DNA of 48,133 bases from Syntrophobacterales bacterium (GCA_018433345.1 JAHDRK010000064.1:1-48133), one strand, 5' to 3'. Shown: positions 9,583 to 19,071, numbered from the stretch's first letter. The notes: generated from the letters alone by a model not told the origin. A program made the numbers and translations.

Positions 9583-9613
9583 CCCGGCCCTTCCTCCTTG
9601 GGGAAGGACCGGG
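9583..9613. terminator. Convergent hairpin, probable bidirectional terminator
   Basis: Twelve-base GC-rich arms at 9583-9594 (CCCGGCCCTTCC) and 9602-9613 (GGAAGGACCGGG) pair with one mismatch around a 7-base loop. A short T-rich tail (TGTTTCTC) follows on the plus strand. It sits between two convergent genes, where a shared terminator is expected, but the U-tract is weak. Confidence 0.5.
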
Positions 9614-9658
9614 TGTTTCTCATCCTTCGTGGATCGACCTCCCTGTCGAGCAGGTCGG

Positions 9659-12600
9659 TCATCGTCTCGTGTCACGTCTATCCCCGAGACGGCCTTCGAT
9701 AATCGGCGTCAATTCCTCCCGTCCCGATTCCCGAACCAACTTCAGTGCTTGGTCGACGATTTGTCGCGCCGATGTTTCACGACCGGCCTCGCGGTAGGCA
9801 CGGGCGAGGACGGCTAGTGTTTCCGGGTTCCTCCCCCCCGTCAGCTCCACCGCCTGCCTCGCGTGATAAACGGCACCCCCGGGATCGAAAACCTCCTCCT
9901 CGGTGGCCAGGATCCACCCCAAACTCTCGTGGGCCTCGGCCATCCGGGGCTCGAGCCGGATCGCCCGTCTGAGATGGGCCGCGGCCTCAACTGGATCACC
10001 CGACCGATCCAAGATACGGCCCGCCTGGTAATGGGCCTCCGCCGAATCGGGATGCCTGCGCAGGACTTCCCGGAAGTATCGGAGGGCCTCTTCGTTTCTT
10101 CCCGTTTCAAGGTAAACGTAGGCGGCGTTTCCGAGGGCCTGAAGAAAGCCGGGCCTCAGTTCGAGTGCCCGTTCGAAGCACTCCAGCGCCTCGTCGTACC
10201 TCCCCATTTCGTAAAGGACGTATCCCAGATCGTTGCGGCCCTGGGCGTCAAAAGGTTCCTCCTCCAGACCTTTTCGGTAGTGCACGACGGCCTCCTCCAG
10301 TTCTCCTTCCTCGGCCAATAGGGAACCGAGATAGATGTGGGCGGAGGCCTTGTATTCCATGGAAGGCAATCTTCTCTTTATAGATTCGATCTGAACCAAT
10401 CGAAGTCTGCGGGTCTGTCTTTCGTCTTCTATCAAGTCAAAGTCCAGAGGATTTCTTGAACAATATTCCTCCAACAAGGCCTCGTACCTATCCCTCTGCT
10501 CCCTCGCCGCCGACGAAAGATCGACCATGCCCTCAAAGGGGGAATAGACTGACAGGGCATAAGCTGCAAAGTCGATCTGGGCGTCGACCGATTCCAGCAT
10601 TGCTTCGAAATTGAGACGGGTTTCAGGACTCAAGCGTCTCCGGTCCAGCAGGCGTCGCAATAACGCAAGCTGGACTTCTTCACCTTGGTGCATGAGCCGC
10701 GGAGCCGCGTACTCCAGCAAGGGCCGGTTTACTTTGTTCATGGGACCTGGACCGAATACTTCGTCCAGGTTTTCCGATACTATCATTCGATAAAGCAGCT
10801 CGGGGTAGGCCAGGTCCATGTTGTCTGTCTTTCGGGTGTAAGAAATGTTACGCTGCGCCCGTTCCCAGTTCGGTCCTTTTTCACCCTTGAACCCTACGAA
10901 GAGAAAATCACCGGAAAGCCCGCCGGGTTCACAGGACACCAGCAAGCTGTCCGGAAAAACGTCGGCAAAGGTCCGACCAACCATGGCAAAAGTATCCCAG
11001 TCCATCTGGTAACAGTGAAACCATTGGACATAGATCCCGTCATCGGTCAACCGGTCCCGCGCGTTTTCGAAAAACTCCCGGGTAAAAAGCGCCGCCTGTC
11101 CCGCCATCCAAGGATTCGACGGTTCAGATATAATAACGTCGTAACTTGTGCGTGTAAGCACCAGGTGCGCCAGACCATCCTGCAAAATAGGACGAGTCCG
11201 CGGATCATTGAGCACCTTGTTGTTCCAAGCATCGAAGAAACGGACGGCCTCGAAAACCCTGTCATTGATATCGACAACGTCAACCGTCTGCACCGGGTAA
11301 TGAAGAACTTCACCCGCCGTTATGCCGCTTGCCAAACCGAGGACCATCACATTTTTCGGGTCGTTCGAAAAGAGCATGGGAAAATGGGCGAGTAGTGTCT
11401 GGGTCTTCATGTCGCCCCTCGACGAAGCGTCCATCTTACCGCTGTTCGCCATGGAATACTCGGCTTCGCCGAAGGGGCCGTGATATTTCAGAACGGTGGT
11501 GAAACCGCCTATGCCTTCCCCGTAATACACCAACTCTCCCCTTTCCATGGTCGCAAGGATGTCCGCCCCCGAAACGGCGGTCCGCCACCACCCCATGGTT
11601 TCGATGACCTCTGCTGCCACCGCCCTCTCCAAACGGTGATACTTCCCCGTCGCCAGCACGTGACGGTTCCAGGAAGGATAAGTGGTGCACAGCGCCAGGC
11701 CTGCGCCCAAAATGACGGCGAATGTCGCTTTTTTCCTCAGCTTTCCTTTTCCTTTCCACGGCATTACAACGAGCACTGCAACCAGGGCCGTCGCCGCCTG
11801 CAAAGCTATAACGATACTCAGACCGGTTTCCTTCCCCACAAGCGGAATAAGGATAAAGCCGGCGCAAAATGAACCAAGCACGGCGCCGGCGGTATTCATG
11901 GCATAGGCGAAGCCGATAGACCAACCGACGGTGGCCAGGGAACGGGTGTGGATTTTAGCAACCAATGGAAAGGTGGAACCCAGGAAAAAGGTGGGAAGTA
12001 TCATGAATCCAAAAAGAACCGCGGCCTTAACCAAAAAAAGGACCGCAAACTCGTCACTGAAACTGTTGATGAGTTTGGCGAAGAAAAGCTGGCTGTTACC
12101 GAAAAACTGGCTGACGAATAAAGCGAACACGGCTGCCGCCGCCTGGCCGGAGATGAGAAGACCGAAAAGATCCTTGGTTTTATCCGCCCACCTGCCGAAA
12201 ACCATGTTCCCCAAGGCAAGACCGACGATAAAGGTCACCAGGACGATCGTAAAAGAGTAGGTGGTGGGTCCCACTATCAATCCGAGAAGCTTCGTCCAGA
12301 AAACCTCGTATGCCATGGCGCAGAAACCGGACACCATAAAAACTACAAGGGAATAGTATACGACCGACGGCGGATGATAATCCCTTGCCGTCCCGACGGC
12401 CGTCGGTATTTCTTTTTTATCTTTTCCTTGAGCCGTCGTCGCGCTTCCTTCCACCTTGGCATTATCACCCTTCAGCGCCAAGGCGAGACACGTCAGGCCG
12501 ATGGCGCAATTGACGACAACGGCCGCCAAAATCGCACCCAGTACTCCAATGTTGTTTATCATCCAGAAACCGCATAGCAAGGCCCCCGTCGCTGCGCCGA

Positions 12601-13198
12601 TGGTGTTGATGCCGTACAAGATACCCGCGCTGGAACCCAGCCGTGACAGATTGTCCACTGAATATTTGCATAGGACAGGCAGGGTCGCCCCCATGCACAC
12701 GGTGGGGAACCCGAACGCCAGGGACGTCCCGGCAAAGACGAAGAAATTATAAAGAAGGGTGTGTTCATAAAGACTGTTGTATAGAATTCCGTAGAAACCA
12801 GGGAACGGCAGAAGCAAGAGAGGAACAACAAGGGCGTACAGTCCCACGGCAAGCTCGAGAGCACCGTAAATTCCAACCAGTCTGAGTCCCTTGAAACGAT
12901 CGATGGTCTCGGCGGCCAGGAAACTTCCCACTCCCAGTCCTCCCATAAAAACGACCAGGATGGCGGCGACTGCAAAGGGGGCTCCACCGATGACCTGGGA
13001 GATCAATCTCATCCAGATGATTTGGTATACCAGTCCTGTCGTCCCGGAGAGGAAAAAGAAAACCAGGATCATCGACTTCATTCGATTTGCCGCGGAAACA
13101 TACACCATTCCTTCTATTGTTTCCTCTTGTACGTTTATAAGGGGGATCGGAACTCGAACAATCGGGTCGGAGGTGGAAATGTTTTTTCTGTACCACAT
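9659..13198 (-). CDS. Fused membrane transporter-like / spermidine synthase-like / TPR protein
   Basis: A 1179-residue three-part protein. Roughly residues 40-560 hold many transmembrane helices in two MFS-like halves, starting with FFLSGTTGLVYQIIWMRL, the signature of fused MFS/spermidine synthase proteins. Residues 560-800 form a Rossmann methyltransferase-like domain of the spermidine synthase family (VMVLGLASGITAGE, VDVVDIN, DVIISEPSNPWM). Residues 930-1170 contain tetratricopeptide repeats (GRNDLGYVLYEMGRYDEAL and similar). Such fusions occur widely in deltaproteobacteria and planctomycetes, and their substrate is unknown; polyamine synthesis should not be assumed. The start is uncertain: an internal ATG at 13108 has AGAGGA 13 bases upstream and begins nearer the first helix. 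Base use resembles the neighbours. Confidence 0.88.
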   Translation of the reverse strand: MWYRKNISTSDPIVRVPIPLINVQEETIEGMVYVSAANRMKSMILVFFFLSGTTGLVYQIIWMRLISQVIGGAPFAVAAILVVFMGGLGVGSFLAAETIDRFKGLRLVGIYGALELAVGLYALVVPLLLLPFPGFYGILYNSLYEHTLLYNFFVFAGTSLAFGFPTVCMGATLPVLCKYSVDNLSRLGSSAGILYGINTIGAATGALLCGFWMINNIGVLGAILAAVVVNCAIGLTCLALALKGDNAKVEGSATTAQGKDKKEIPTAVGTARDYHPPSVVYYSLVVFMVSGFCAMAYEVFWTKLLGLIVGPTTYSFTIVLVTFIVGLALGNMVFGRWADKTKDLFGLLISGQAAAAVFALFVSQFFGNSQLFFAKLINSFSDEFAVLFLVKAAVLFGFMILPTFFLGSTFPLVAKIHTRSLATVGWSIGFAYAMNTAGAVLGSFCAGFILIPLVGKETGLSIVIALQAATALVAVLVVMPWKGKGKLRKKATFAVILGAGLALCTTYPSWNRHVLATGKYHRLERAVAAEVIETMGWWRTAVSGADILATMERGELVYYGEGIGGFTTVLKYHGPFGEAEYSMANSGKMDASSRGDMKTQTLLAHFPMLFSNDPKNVMVLGLASGITAGEVLHYPVQTVDVVDINDRVFEAVRFFDAWNNKVLNDPRTRPILQDGLAHLVLTRTSYDVIISEPSNPWMAGQAALFTREFFENARDRLTDDGIYVQWFHCYQMDWDTFAMVGRTFADVFPDSLLVSCEPGGLSGDFLFVGFKGEKGPNWERAQRNISYTRKTDNMDLAYPELLYRMIVSENLDEVFGPGPMNKVNRPLLEYAAPRLMHQGEEVQLALLRRLLDRRRLSPETRLNFEAMLESVDAQIDFAAYALSVYSPFEGMVDLSSAAREQRDRYEALLEEYCSRNPLDFDLIEDERQTRRLRLVQIESIKRRLPSMEYKASAHIYLGSLLAEEGELEEAVVHYRKGLEEEPFDAQGRNDLGYVLYEMGRYDEALECFERALELRPGFLQALGNAAYVYLETGRNEEALRYFREVLRRHPDSAEAHYQAGRILDRSGDPVEAAAHLRRAIRLEPRMAEAHESLGWILATEEEVFDPGGAVYHARQAVELTGGRNPETLAVLARAYREAGRETSARQIVDQALKLVRESGREELTPIIEGRLGDRRDTRR

Positions 13199-13285
13199 GA
13201 GAACTCTTCGTTCAAAAGATAAAAAGATAAAAGGTCAGTCCCTGCACGTAAGATCATGACAGCATGATTGACCTTGGGGGGTCAC

Positions 13286-13314
13286 TTGATTGAAATCAAA
13301 GGAAAGGTTACTAT
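13286..13314 (+). promoter_or_regulatory. Probable promoter of the M48 protease gene with overlapping palindrome
   Basis: TTGATT (13286-13291), a 17-base spacer and TACTAT (13309-13314) form a moderate sigma-70 promoter. The -35 box is half of a perfect inverted repeat TTGATT-GA-AATCAA (13286-13299) that could serve as an operator. The CDS starts about 40 bases further on. Confidence 0.45.
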
Positions 13315-13354
13315 ATGCGGGTAAATTATAGGAATACTTGTAATAGGAGTATCG

Positions 13355-14749
13355 ATGAAATACGTTTCGATCACCTTTAAATCCCTGCTGGCGTTGTCCA
13401 TGCTCGTCTTTTTCGCGGCGGCCGGGTCAACACCTGTTCACGCCTTCACCTACGAAGAAGAACGACAATTGGGCAAGGAAATATACGAAAAGATCAGAGA
13501 CGCTGGACTTTTGATCGAAGACGAAGAACTAAATTCATATATCACCGAAATCGGCAAAAGACTACTAAGCTACGACAACGTATATCCCTTCGATTTCACC
13601 TTTTCCGTGATACGAAGTTCCGGCATCAATGCATTTGCTACTCCCGGAGGTTATGTATACCTGTACACCGGTCTTATCAACCTCGCGGAAAACGAGTGTC
13701 ACATCGCCGGGGTTATGGCTCATGAAATTGCGCACGTGAATGCCCGTCACGTGGCGCGCATGATAGAAAAATCCAAACGTCATACCATCGGAACACTGGC
13801 GGCAATGGTCGCCGGCGCCTTTCTTGGAGGGGGAGAGGGACTTGCCGCCGCCACCGGGCTTGCGACGGCCACCTCGGTCACCATGAGCCTGAAATACAGC
13901 CGTGAACATGAAGAAGAGGCCGACCGTCTCGGCATGGCCTATTTGACGGGCGCGGGCTACGACGGCAAGGGCATGCTCGACTTCCTTAAAATAATGGATT
14001 TCAACCAGTATTATTCCTCTTCCATTCCCACCTATTTCCTGACTCACCCGGAGACCTCTGAACGCGTAAGGTACCTCACCCTGCTTCTGCAGACCAGGTA
14101 CAACCAGGAAGGGGCGGGGGAAATCTTCGGAGGGCTCGAAAGGTATCAAACGAGACTACGACTGCGTTATCATCAGCCTCGTGACAACGTACGTTACTTT
14201 TCAGAGCGGGTTTCGCGTAACCCGGACGACCTCGAAGCCCTTTACGGCCTGGCCGTGTCGCAGCACAGAATGGGGGAAGTCGGGCCGTCCCGGCGTAATT
14301 TCTCCAGAGCCCTGGAACTGAACCCGAATGACTGGGAAATTTTGCGTGATTTCGGCATCCACCTTTTCCAACAGGGAAGCATTGAAGAAGCACTGGGCCC
14401 GCTGGAAAAAGCCCGATCCTTGAAAGGTGACGACCGTGACATATTGTTCTATCTGGGACGAACCTATGAGTCTATCGGAGAATACGGAACCGCCCTAGAT
14501 ATCTTCAAAAAAATCAACGAAATGGATGCCGAGGATAAAGACACCTATTATCACCTTGCCATGATTTATGGAAAGATGGATCAGTTGGGAGAATCGCACT
14601 ATCATTTCGGCCAGTTTTTCAAACGCGCCGGCAAGAAAGAAAGCGCCATGTTTCACTTCAAGACGGCGCTTGGATATTTTCCGGAGAGTAGTCCCCGGGT
14701 CGTCGAAATACGACGGGAAATGGAATCACTGCAACCGGATGAAGGTTGA
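13355..14749 (+). CDS. M48 family metalloprotease with C-terminal TPR repeats (BepA-like)
   Basis: A 464-residue protein with a cleavable signal peptide (residues 1-30, ending near VHA), so it acts in the periplasm. The zinc motif HEIAH gives ligands H123 and H127 with catalytic E124. The third ligand is probably E186 in YSREHEEEAD. Residues from about 270 to the end form tetratricopeptide repeats. This architecture is that of BepA (YfgC), which degrades or assists misfolded outer-membrane proteins during assembly. AGGAG lies six bases before the ATG and a promoter candidate sits upstream. The leucyl aminopeptidase gene follows 91 bases later on the same strand, so the pair may share a transcript. 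Confidence 0.93.
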   Translation: MKYVSITFKSLLALSMLVFFAAAGSTPVHAFTYEEERQLGKEIYEKIRDAGLLIEDEELNSYITEIGKRLLSYDNVYPFDFTFSVIRSSGINAFATPGGYVYLYTGLINLAENECHIAGVMAHEIAHVNARHVARMIEKSKRHTIGTLAAMVAGAFLGGGEGLAAATGLATATSVTMSLKYSREHEEEADRLGMAYLTGAGYDGKGMLDFLKIMDFNQYYSSSIPTYFLTHPETSERVRYLTLLLQTRYNQEGAGEIFGGLERYQTRLRLRYHQPRDNVRYFSERVSRNPDDLEALYGLAVSQHRMGEVGPSRRNFSRALELNPNDWEILRDFGIHLFQQGSIEEALGPLEKARSLKGDDRDILFYLGRTYESIGEYGTALDIFKKINEMDAEDKDTYYHLAMIYGKMDQLGESHYHFGQFFKRAGKKESAMFHFKTALGYFPESSPRVVEIRREMESLQPDEG

Positions 14750-14840
14750 ATCCTTCAATAAACAAACTTCCTGTGGTAATGGATACCAGGCCGGGCGTTA
14801 CTACGCTCGTCGGAATTAACCCGCAGGGGACCACGTCATC

Positions 14841-16361
14841 ATGAAACTTTCAGTGATCAGAAAGGCACCGATCCAGTGCGAGACAGAAGCGCTGATCGTG
14901 GGTCACCATGAAAATTCGCAGTATTTCGAAGGCGCAGCCAAGGCACTCGACGAGGTGTCAGGCGGGTTGCTTTCATATCTGCTCGACACGGGTGACTTCA
15001 GGGGCAGGAAAAACGAGACCGTACTTCTCTACAGCCGGGACCTTTTGCCGGCCAAGCGGGTTTTGTTGGTCGGTCTCGGTAAAAGGGACGATCTGACCGA
15101 AGAAAAACTGAGGGTGGCCATGGCGGGAGCTTCCAAAAGGATCCGCGAACTGAAAGTGAAGGAATTTGCCCTTTCCCTCGATTTCGGTGACTGCAAAGTA
15201 CCCGCCGAGCGGGCGGCCCAAGCCGCGGCAGAAGGAATAATGTTGGGTCTCCACCGTTTTTCGGCCTACAAGAAAGAAGACCCCGATTCCATCGAAATCC
15301 TTTCGGCAACCATAATCGATCAAAGGGCTGCGCATGTGAAAATAATGAAGAGCGCGGTACGGGAGGCCGAGACCATATGCAACGCCGCGATTCTCGCAAG
15401 GAACCTCGTCGCCACTCCGCCATCGGAAATGACGCCCGCGCTATTGGCGAGGGAGGCCCGCCGCATGTGCAGAAACACATCGATCCCAATCAAGGTGCTG
15501 GAACCACCGGCCATGAAGAGAATGGGAATGCACGCCCTTCTCGCCGTCGGCCGGGGAAGCGCCCATCCGCCACGGCTGGCCATCATGGAATACCAAGGCG
15601 CCGGCAGGGGTAAACGGCCGGTGGTACTTGTAGGTAAAGGCATCACTTTCGACAGCGGCGGGGTCAACCTCAAACCTGCGTCCGGCATGGAACAAATGAA
15701 AGACGACATGGCCGGCGCCGCAACGGTGATAGCCGTGCTCAAGGCCGCCGCCGAACTGGAACTTCCCATAAACCTCGCGGGGATCGTTCCCGCCGCTGAA
15801 AACATGCCGGACGGCCAGGCTTACAAGCCCGGCGATATCCTGAAATCCTACTCGGGGCAAACCATCGAGGTCGTCAGTACCGACGCCGAGGGACGGTTGA
15901 TCCTTGCCGATGCCCTTAGCTATGCAAAGCGATTCAAGCCTGCCGCCCTCATCGACATTGCAACCCTGACGGGCGCCTGCGTTATCGCCCTAGGTGACTA
16001 CCTGACGGGCATGTTGGGAAATGACGACAGAATCAAGGAAGGGATAAGGGCTGCGGCCGAGAGGACAGGGGAAGTCGTATGGGAACTTCCCCTATGGGAA
16101 GAATACGAGGACCTTATCAAGAGCGACATCGCGGACATGAAAAACACGGGAGGCCGCGCTGCGGGGACTATCACGGCGGCGCTGTTTCTCAAAAAATTCG
16201 TCGAAGACGGCATACCATGGGTTCACCTTGATATAGCGGGTACATCGTTTAGTCCCAAGGACAAGGGATACTTGCAAAAAGGGCCTACCGGCACCGGCGT
16301 CAGACTGCTTGTCGATTTTCTGAAGAACTGGACCTACAGGACTGATGGACCGAATTCTTGA
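14841..16361 (+). CDS. pepA: Leucyl aminopeptidase (M17 family)
   Basis: A 506-residue cytosolic M17 aminopeptidase. The C-terminal catalytic domain shows the two-metal signature: K266 and D271 in VGKGITFDSGG, D289 in MKDDMAGA, and D348 with E350 in STDAEGRL. The N-terminal domain is the usual poorly conserved macro-like domain. The enzyme removes N-terminal residues from peptides and in some bacteria also binds DNA; only the first role follows from sequence. AGGGGA lies about ten bases before the ATG. Its 3' end overlaps the following peptide-ABC ATPase gene by 17 bases, so the two are translationally linked and may work together in peptide use. Confidence 0.96.
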   Translation: MKLSVIRKAPIQCETEALIVGHHENSQYFEGAAKALDEVSGGLLSYLLDTGDFRGRKNETVLLYSRDLLPAKRVLLVGLGKRDDLTEEKLRVAMAGASKRIRELKVKEFALSLDFGDCKVPAERAAQAAAEGIMLGLHRFSAYKKEDPDSIEILSATIIDQRAAHVKIMKSAVREAETICNAAILARNLVATPPSEMTPALLAREARRMCRNTSIPIKVLEPPAMKRMGMHALLAVGRGSAHPPRLAIMEYQGAGRGKRPVVLVGKGITFDSGGVNLKPASGMEQMKDDMAGAATVIAVLKAAAELELPINLAGIVPAAENMPDGQAYKPGDILKSYSGQTIEVVSTDAEGRLILADALSYAKRFKPAALIDIATLTGACVIALGDYLTGMLGNDDRIKEGIRAAAERTGEVVWELPLWEEYEDLIKSDIADMKNTGGRAAGTITAALFLKKFVEDGIPWVHLDIAGTSFSPKDKGYLQKGPTGTGVRLLVDFLKNWTYRTDGPNS

Positions 16362-17319
16362 AATAGCTAACCTGCAAACCATTTTCCACACCCGCCGAGG
16401 CATCGCCAAGGCCCTGGACGGCGTCGATCTCGTGCTTAAGAGGGGGGAGACACTGGGAATCGTGGGGGAATCGGGGTGCGGTAAAACTGTTCTAGCCCTC
16501 TCAATCATGCGCCTGATTCCGCGTCCACCGGGAGAGATCGCCCGCGGTTCAATACGCTTCAAAGAAAGCGAGCTTCTAGCGCTCAGCGAAAAAGAGATGA
16601 GAAGTCTGCGCGGCAAGGAGCTGTCCATGATCTTCCAGGAACCCATGAACTCTCTCAATCCTGTCCTTAAAGTCGGCGAGCAGATCGCCGAGGCGATCCG
16701 CCTCCACCAGAGTTTATCGCGGTCTGACGCCCTGGACAAGGCTCTCGAAATGTTGAAGCTGGTCAGCATGCCCTCTGCGGAAGAAAGGCTCAATAACTAC
16801 CCCCACCAGCTAAGCGGCGGCATGCGTCAGAGGGTGATGATCGCCATGGCACTGTCGTGCAGTCCAACCCTCATGCTGGCGGACGAACCCACCACCGCCC
16901 TCGACGTCACCATACAGGCGCAGATTCTCGACCTCATAAACAAGTTGAAAGAGGAATCAGGGACATCGGTCATCCTCATAACCCACGACCTTGGAGTCAT
17001 CGCCGAATCTGCCCAGTACGCCGCTGTCATGTATGCGGGTAAAATTGTCGAATATTCCGCCGTGGAGGAACTTTTCTTCAGGCCGATGCACCCCTACACG
17101 GTAGGACTGATGGAATCGACACCGCGCATGACCGTCATAGATGGTCGGGAGGGAGAACTCAAGGCCATTCCCGGAACGGTTCCGAGCCTGTTCGAACTGC
17201 CCCGGGGTTGCAGTTTCCAGGACCGTTGTTCCCACACCATGCCCGTGTGCCGGAATGACAACCCGCCTATAACCGCGATTCGACCCGGACATGAAGTCCG
17301 GTGCTGGAAATACCATTAA
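16345..17319 (+). CDS. dppD: Oligo/dipeptide ABC transporter ATP-binding protein (DppD/OppD-like)
   Basis: A 324-residue ATPase with Walker A GESGCGKT (residues 41-48), signature YPHQLSGGMRQR, Walker B LMLADEPTTALD and the H-loop ITHDLG. The C-terminus has the Cys-rich extension typical of the Opp/Dpp family (GCSFQDRCS then MPVC). It would power import of di- or oligopeptides together with the next gene as a heterodimer. It starts inside the end of pepA. No substrate-binding protein or permease gene is adjacent, which is unusual: those parts must be encoded elsewhere or the pair serves another permease. The assignment to Dpp rather than Opp is by similarity of type only. Confidence 0.88.
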   Translation: MDRILEIANLQTIFHTRRGIAKALDGVDLVLKRGETLGIVGESGCGKTVLALSIMRLIPRPPGEIARGSIRFKESELLALSEKEMRSLRGKELSMIFQEPMNSLNPVLKVGEQIAEAIRLHQSLSRSDALDKALEMLKLVSMPSAEERLNNYPHQLSGGMRQRVMIAMALSCSPTLMLADEPTTALDVTIQAQILDLINKLKEESGTSVILITHDLGVIAESAQYAAVMYAGKIVEYSAVEELFFRPMHPYTVGLMESTPRMTVIDGREGELKAIPGTVPSLFELPRGCSFQDRCSHTMPVCRNDNPPITAIRPGHEVRCWKYH

Positions 17320-17328
17320 GGGGAATCG

Positions 17329-18354
17329 GTGAACAGGGAAAGGGCTCACCATATATCCACGACCGACACCGCTGGAGAAACCTTCTCCTTGGATGCCTTC
17401 GTCGATATCGTAAATATCAGAAAGCACTTTCACGGCCCGGGCGGCTTCTTTTCGGGGCGGAAGTCCGTTATACGGGCGGTCGAAGGAGTATCGCTGAAAA
17501 TCAGGAGGGGAGAAACACTGGGGTTGGTCGGAGAAAGCGGATGCGGAAAAACCACCCTGGGTCGCATGGTGGCACGGCTTGAAACACCGACGGACGGAGA
17601 AATCCGTTTCAAAGGGGTGGACATCGTGGGCCTTGGCGGTAAGGATCTCAGAAATTTCAGGAAGAATGTTCAACTGATTTTTCAGGATCCCTACTCCTCG
17701 CTCAATCCGCGAATGAGCGCGGGCGCGATCATCGGTGAAGCGATGGGCATTCACGGAATCGCACGGGGGGAAGAGAGAAAGAGGCGGGTGGCGGAACTTA
17801 TGAAAACCGTGGGACTATCGGAAGAGCAGATGGGCCGCTACCCTCACGAGTTCAGCGGCGGCCAGCGCCAGCGCATAGGAATAGCCCGGGCCCTGTCGGT
17901 CAATCCTGACCTCATCATTGCCGACGAACCCGTTTCCGCCCTGGACGTCTCGATTCAAGCCCAGATATTAAACCTCCTGAAACGGCTCCAGAGGGAACTC
18001 GAACTGACCTACCTGTTTATAAGCCATGACCTGGGCGTCGTGGGCCACGTCAGCGACCGCATAGCCGTCATGTACCTGGGAAAATTAGTGGAACTTGCAA
18101 AGAAAAACCAGATTCTCCAGGAGGCGCGTCACCCTTACACCAAGGCTCTTCTTTCGGCCGTGCCCGTACCAGACCCTCGCCGGAAACGGCAAAGAATCCC
18201 CCTGGGCGGCGACATCCCCAGCCCCATAAACCCACCTTCGGGTTGCACCTTTCATCCCCGTTGTTCAAGCAGCGTTGAAATATGCAGATCCGTCGTTCCT
18301 GAATTGACGATGGCCGCCGATGGGCACCTCGTCGCCTGCCATCGTCATACATAG
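17329..18354 (+). CDS. dppF: Oligo/dipeptide ABC transporter ATP-binding protein (DppF/OppF-like)
   Basis: A 341-residue ATPase starting with GTG at 17329, preceded by GGGGAA and only nine bases after the previous stop. It has Walker [10 protein letters not shown], signature [19 protein letters not shown], Walker [19 protein letters not shown], and the family's C-terminal Cys motif ([16 protein letters not shown]). The extra 20 residues at the N-terminus before the first strand are of low complexity. It pairs with the upstream ATPase to form the nucleotide-binding dimer of a peptide importer. It ends with TAG, which shows that amber is an ordinary stop in this genome. Confidence 0.9.
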   Translation: MNRERAHHISTTDTAGETFSLDAFVDIVNIRKHFHGPGGFFSGRKSVIRAVEGVSLKIRRGETLGLVGESGCGKTTLGRMVARLETPTDGEIRFKGVDIVGLGGKDLRNFRKNVQLIFQDPYSSLNPRMSAGAIIGEAMGIHGIARGEERKRRVAELMKTVGLSEEQMGRYPHEFSGGQRQRIGIARALSVNPDLIIADEPVSALDVSIQAQILNLLKRLQRELELTYLFISHDLGVVGHVSDRIAVMYLGKLVELAKKNQILQEARHPYTKALLSAVPVPDPRRKRQRIPLGGDIPSPINPPSGCTFHPRCSSSVEICRSVVPELTMAADGHLVACHRHT

Positions 18355-18381
18355 GTGGATAAGGAAAATGCCAAAAAACAC

Positions 18382-18410
18382 TTGACTGATGAGTCTCAAA
18401 AGATTAATAA
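18382..18410 (+). promoter_or_regulatory. Promoter of the tRNA-Arg/tRNA-Lys unit
   Basis: TTGACT (18382-18387), a 17-base spacer and TAATAA (18405-18410) make a good sigma-70 promoter about 67 bases before the first tRNA. It lies just after the stop of the peptide-ABC ATPase gene. Confidence 0.65.
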
Positions 18411-18476
18411 AAGTTTCCAATTTTCAGAACCCCAAGGTGGTTCTCGATCAAGGGACAATAAGAATTTTTGATATAC

Positions 18477-18553
18477 GCGCCCGTAGCTCAGCTGGATAGA
18501 GTGGCAGACTTCGAATCTGTTGGTCGTAGGTTCGAATCCTACCGGGCGTACCA
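18477..18553 (+). tRNA. tRNA-Arg (anticodon TCG)
   Basis: 77 bases including an encoded CCA. The acceptor arms GCGCCCG and CGGGCGT pair with one G-U at the end. The anticodon stem GCAGA/TCTGT encloses loop CTTCGAA, giving anticodon TCG. The T arm GTAGG-TTCGAAT-CCTAC is perfect. It is co-transcribed with the next tRNA. Confidence 0.97.
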
Positions 18554-18600
18554 AATATTAAAACAAAATAATCGTTCGTTTTTCTTTATTTAAAATAGAT

Positions 18601-18676
<76 letters not shown>

Positions 18677-18686
18677 AGAAATCAAG

Positions 18687-18717
18687 GGGTTACGTCAATT
18701 GCGATGTAGCCCTTTTT
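18687..18717 (+). terminator. Rho-independent terminator of the tRNA unit
   Basis: Ten-base arms GGGTTACGTC (18687-18696) and GATGTAGCCC (18703-18712) pair with two G-U pairs around a 6-base loop and are followed at once by five Ts. It lies ten bases after the tRNA-Lys CCA. Confidence 0.8.
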
Positions 18718-18920
18718 CGCATTTCGGCTCGCACAACCGCCGTGTGACCCACAGGCACACATAAAACCGCCTGGGCTCGATACGATGATGACACCACGCA
18801 CGACCGCTTATGGCGCTCGACGCCCGGCGCTCCACAATATCGGGCCAGTACGGGGTCCGTTCCGCTCGTGTCATGAAAACTCATCCCGTCATGGAAATCA
18901 GTCATGACTGGAGGTATGAC

Positions 18921-19006
18921 GGTATAAAGCCTAATTTCCCGTCCAAATTGTGACTATGCCGGTTGTGATACATAGCCACAATTCGAGCGGGAAATGAGGT
19001 ATAAAG
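18921..19006. repeat. Imperfect inverted repeat flanked by 9-bp direct repeats
   Basis: Two 29-base arms (18930-18958 and 18971-18999) match as an inverted repeat with five mismatches, around a 12-base loop. The sequence GGTATAAAG occurs directly at both ends (18921-18929 and 18998-19006), the right copy overlapping the arm by two bases. This looks like a very small non-coding inserted element with a target duplication, or a long regulatory hairpin. No transposase is present. Otherwise the stretch from 18718 to 19071, between the tRNA terminator and the 3' end of the HD-GYP gene, shows no gene. Confidence 0.5.
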
Positions 19007-19071
19007 GGAATCAGGACGGTAGTGAAAGATGGGTTGGTCGTACGGTTACTTCCGACGGAGTTATTTGCATA

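Noticed and set aside
8908-9675. 255-codon leftward ORF opposite the lipoprotein hydrolase
   Set aside because: The plus-strand product has a signal peptide and a full catalytic triad; the minus-strand protein is low-complexity Arg/Gly-rich sequence.
16092-16793. 233-codon leftward ORF across pepA and the peptide-ABC ATPase gene
   Set aside because: It is antisense to two clear enzymes and resembles only the Ser/Arg-rich mirror of ABC signature sequences.
18718-18920. 71-codon leftward ORF after the tRNA genes
   Set aside because: No ribosome site or domain, and it reads into the tRNA terminator.
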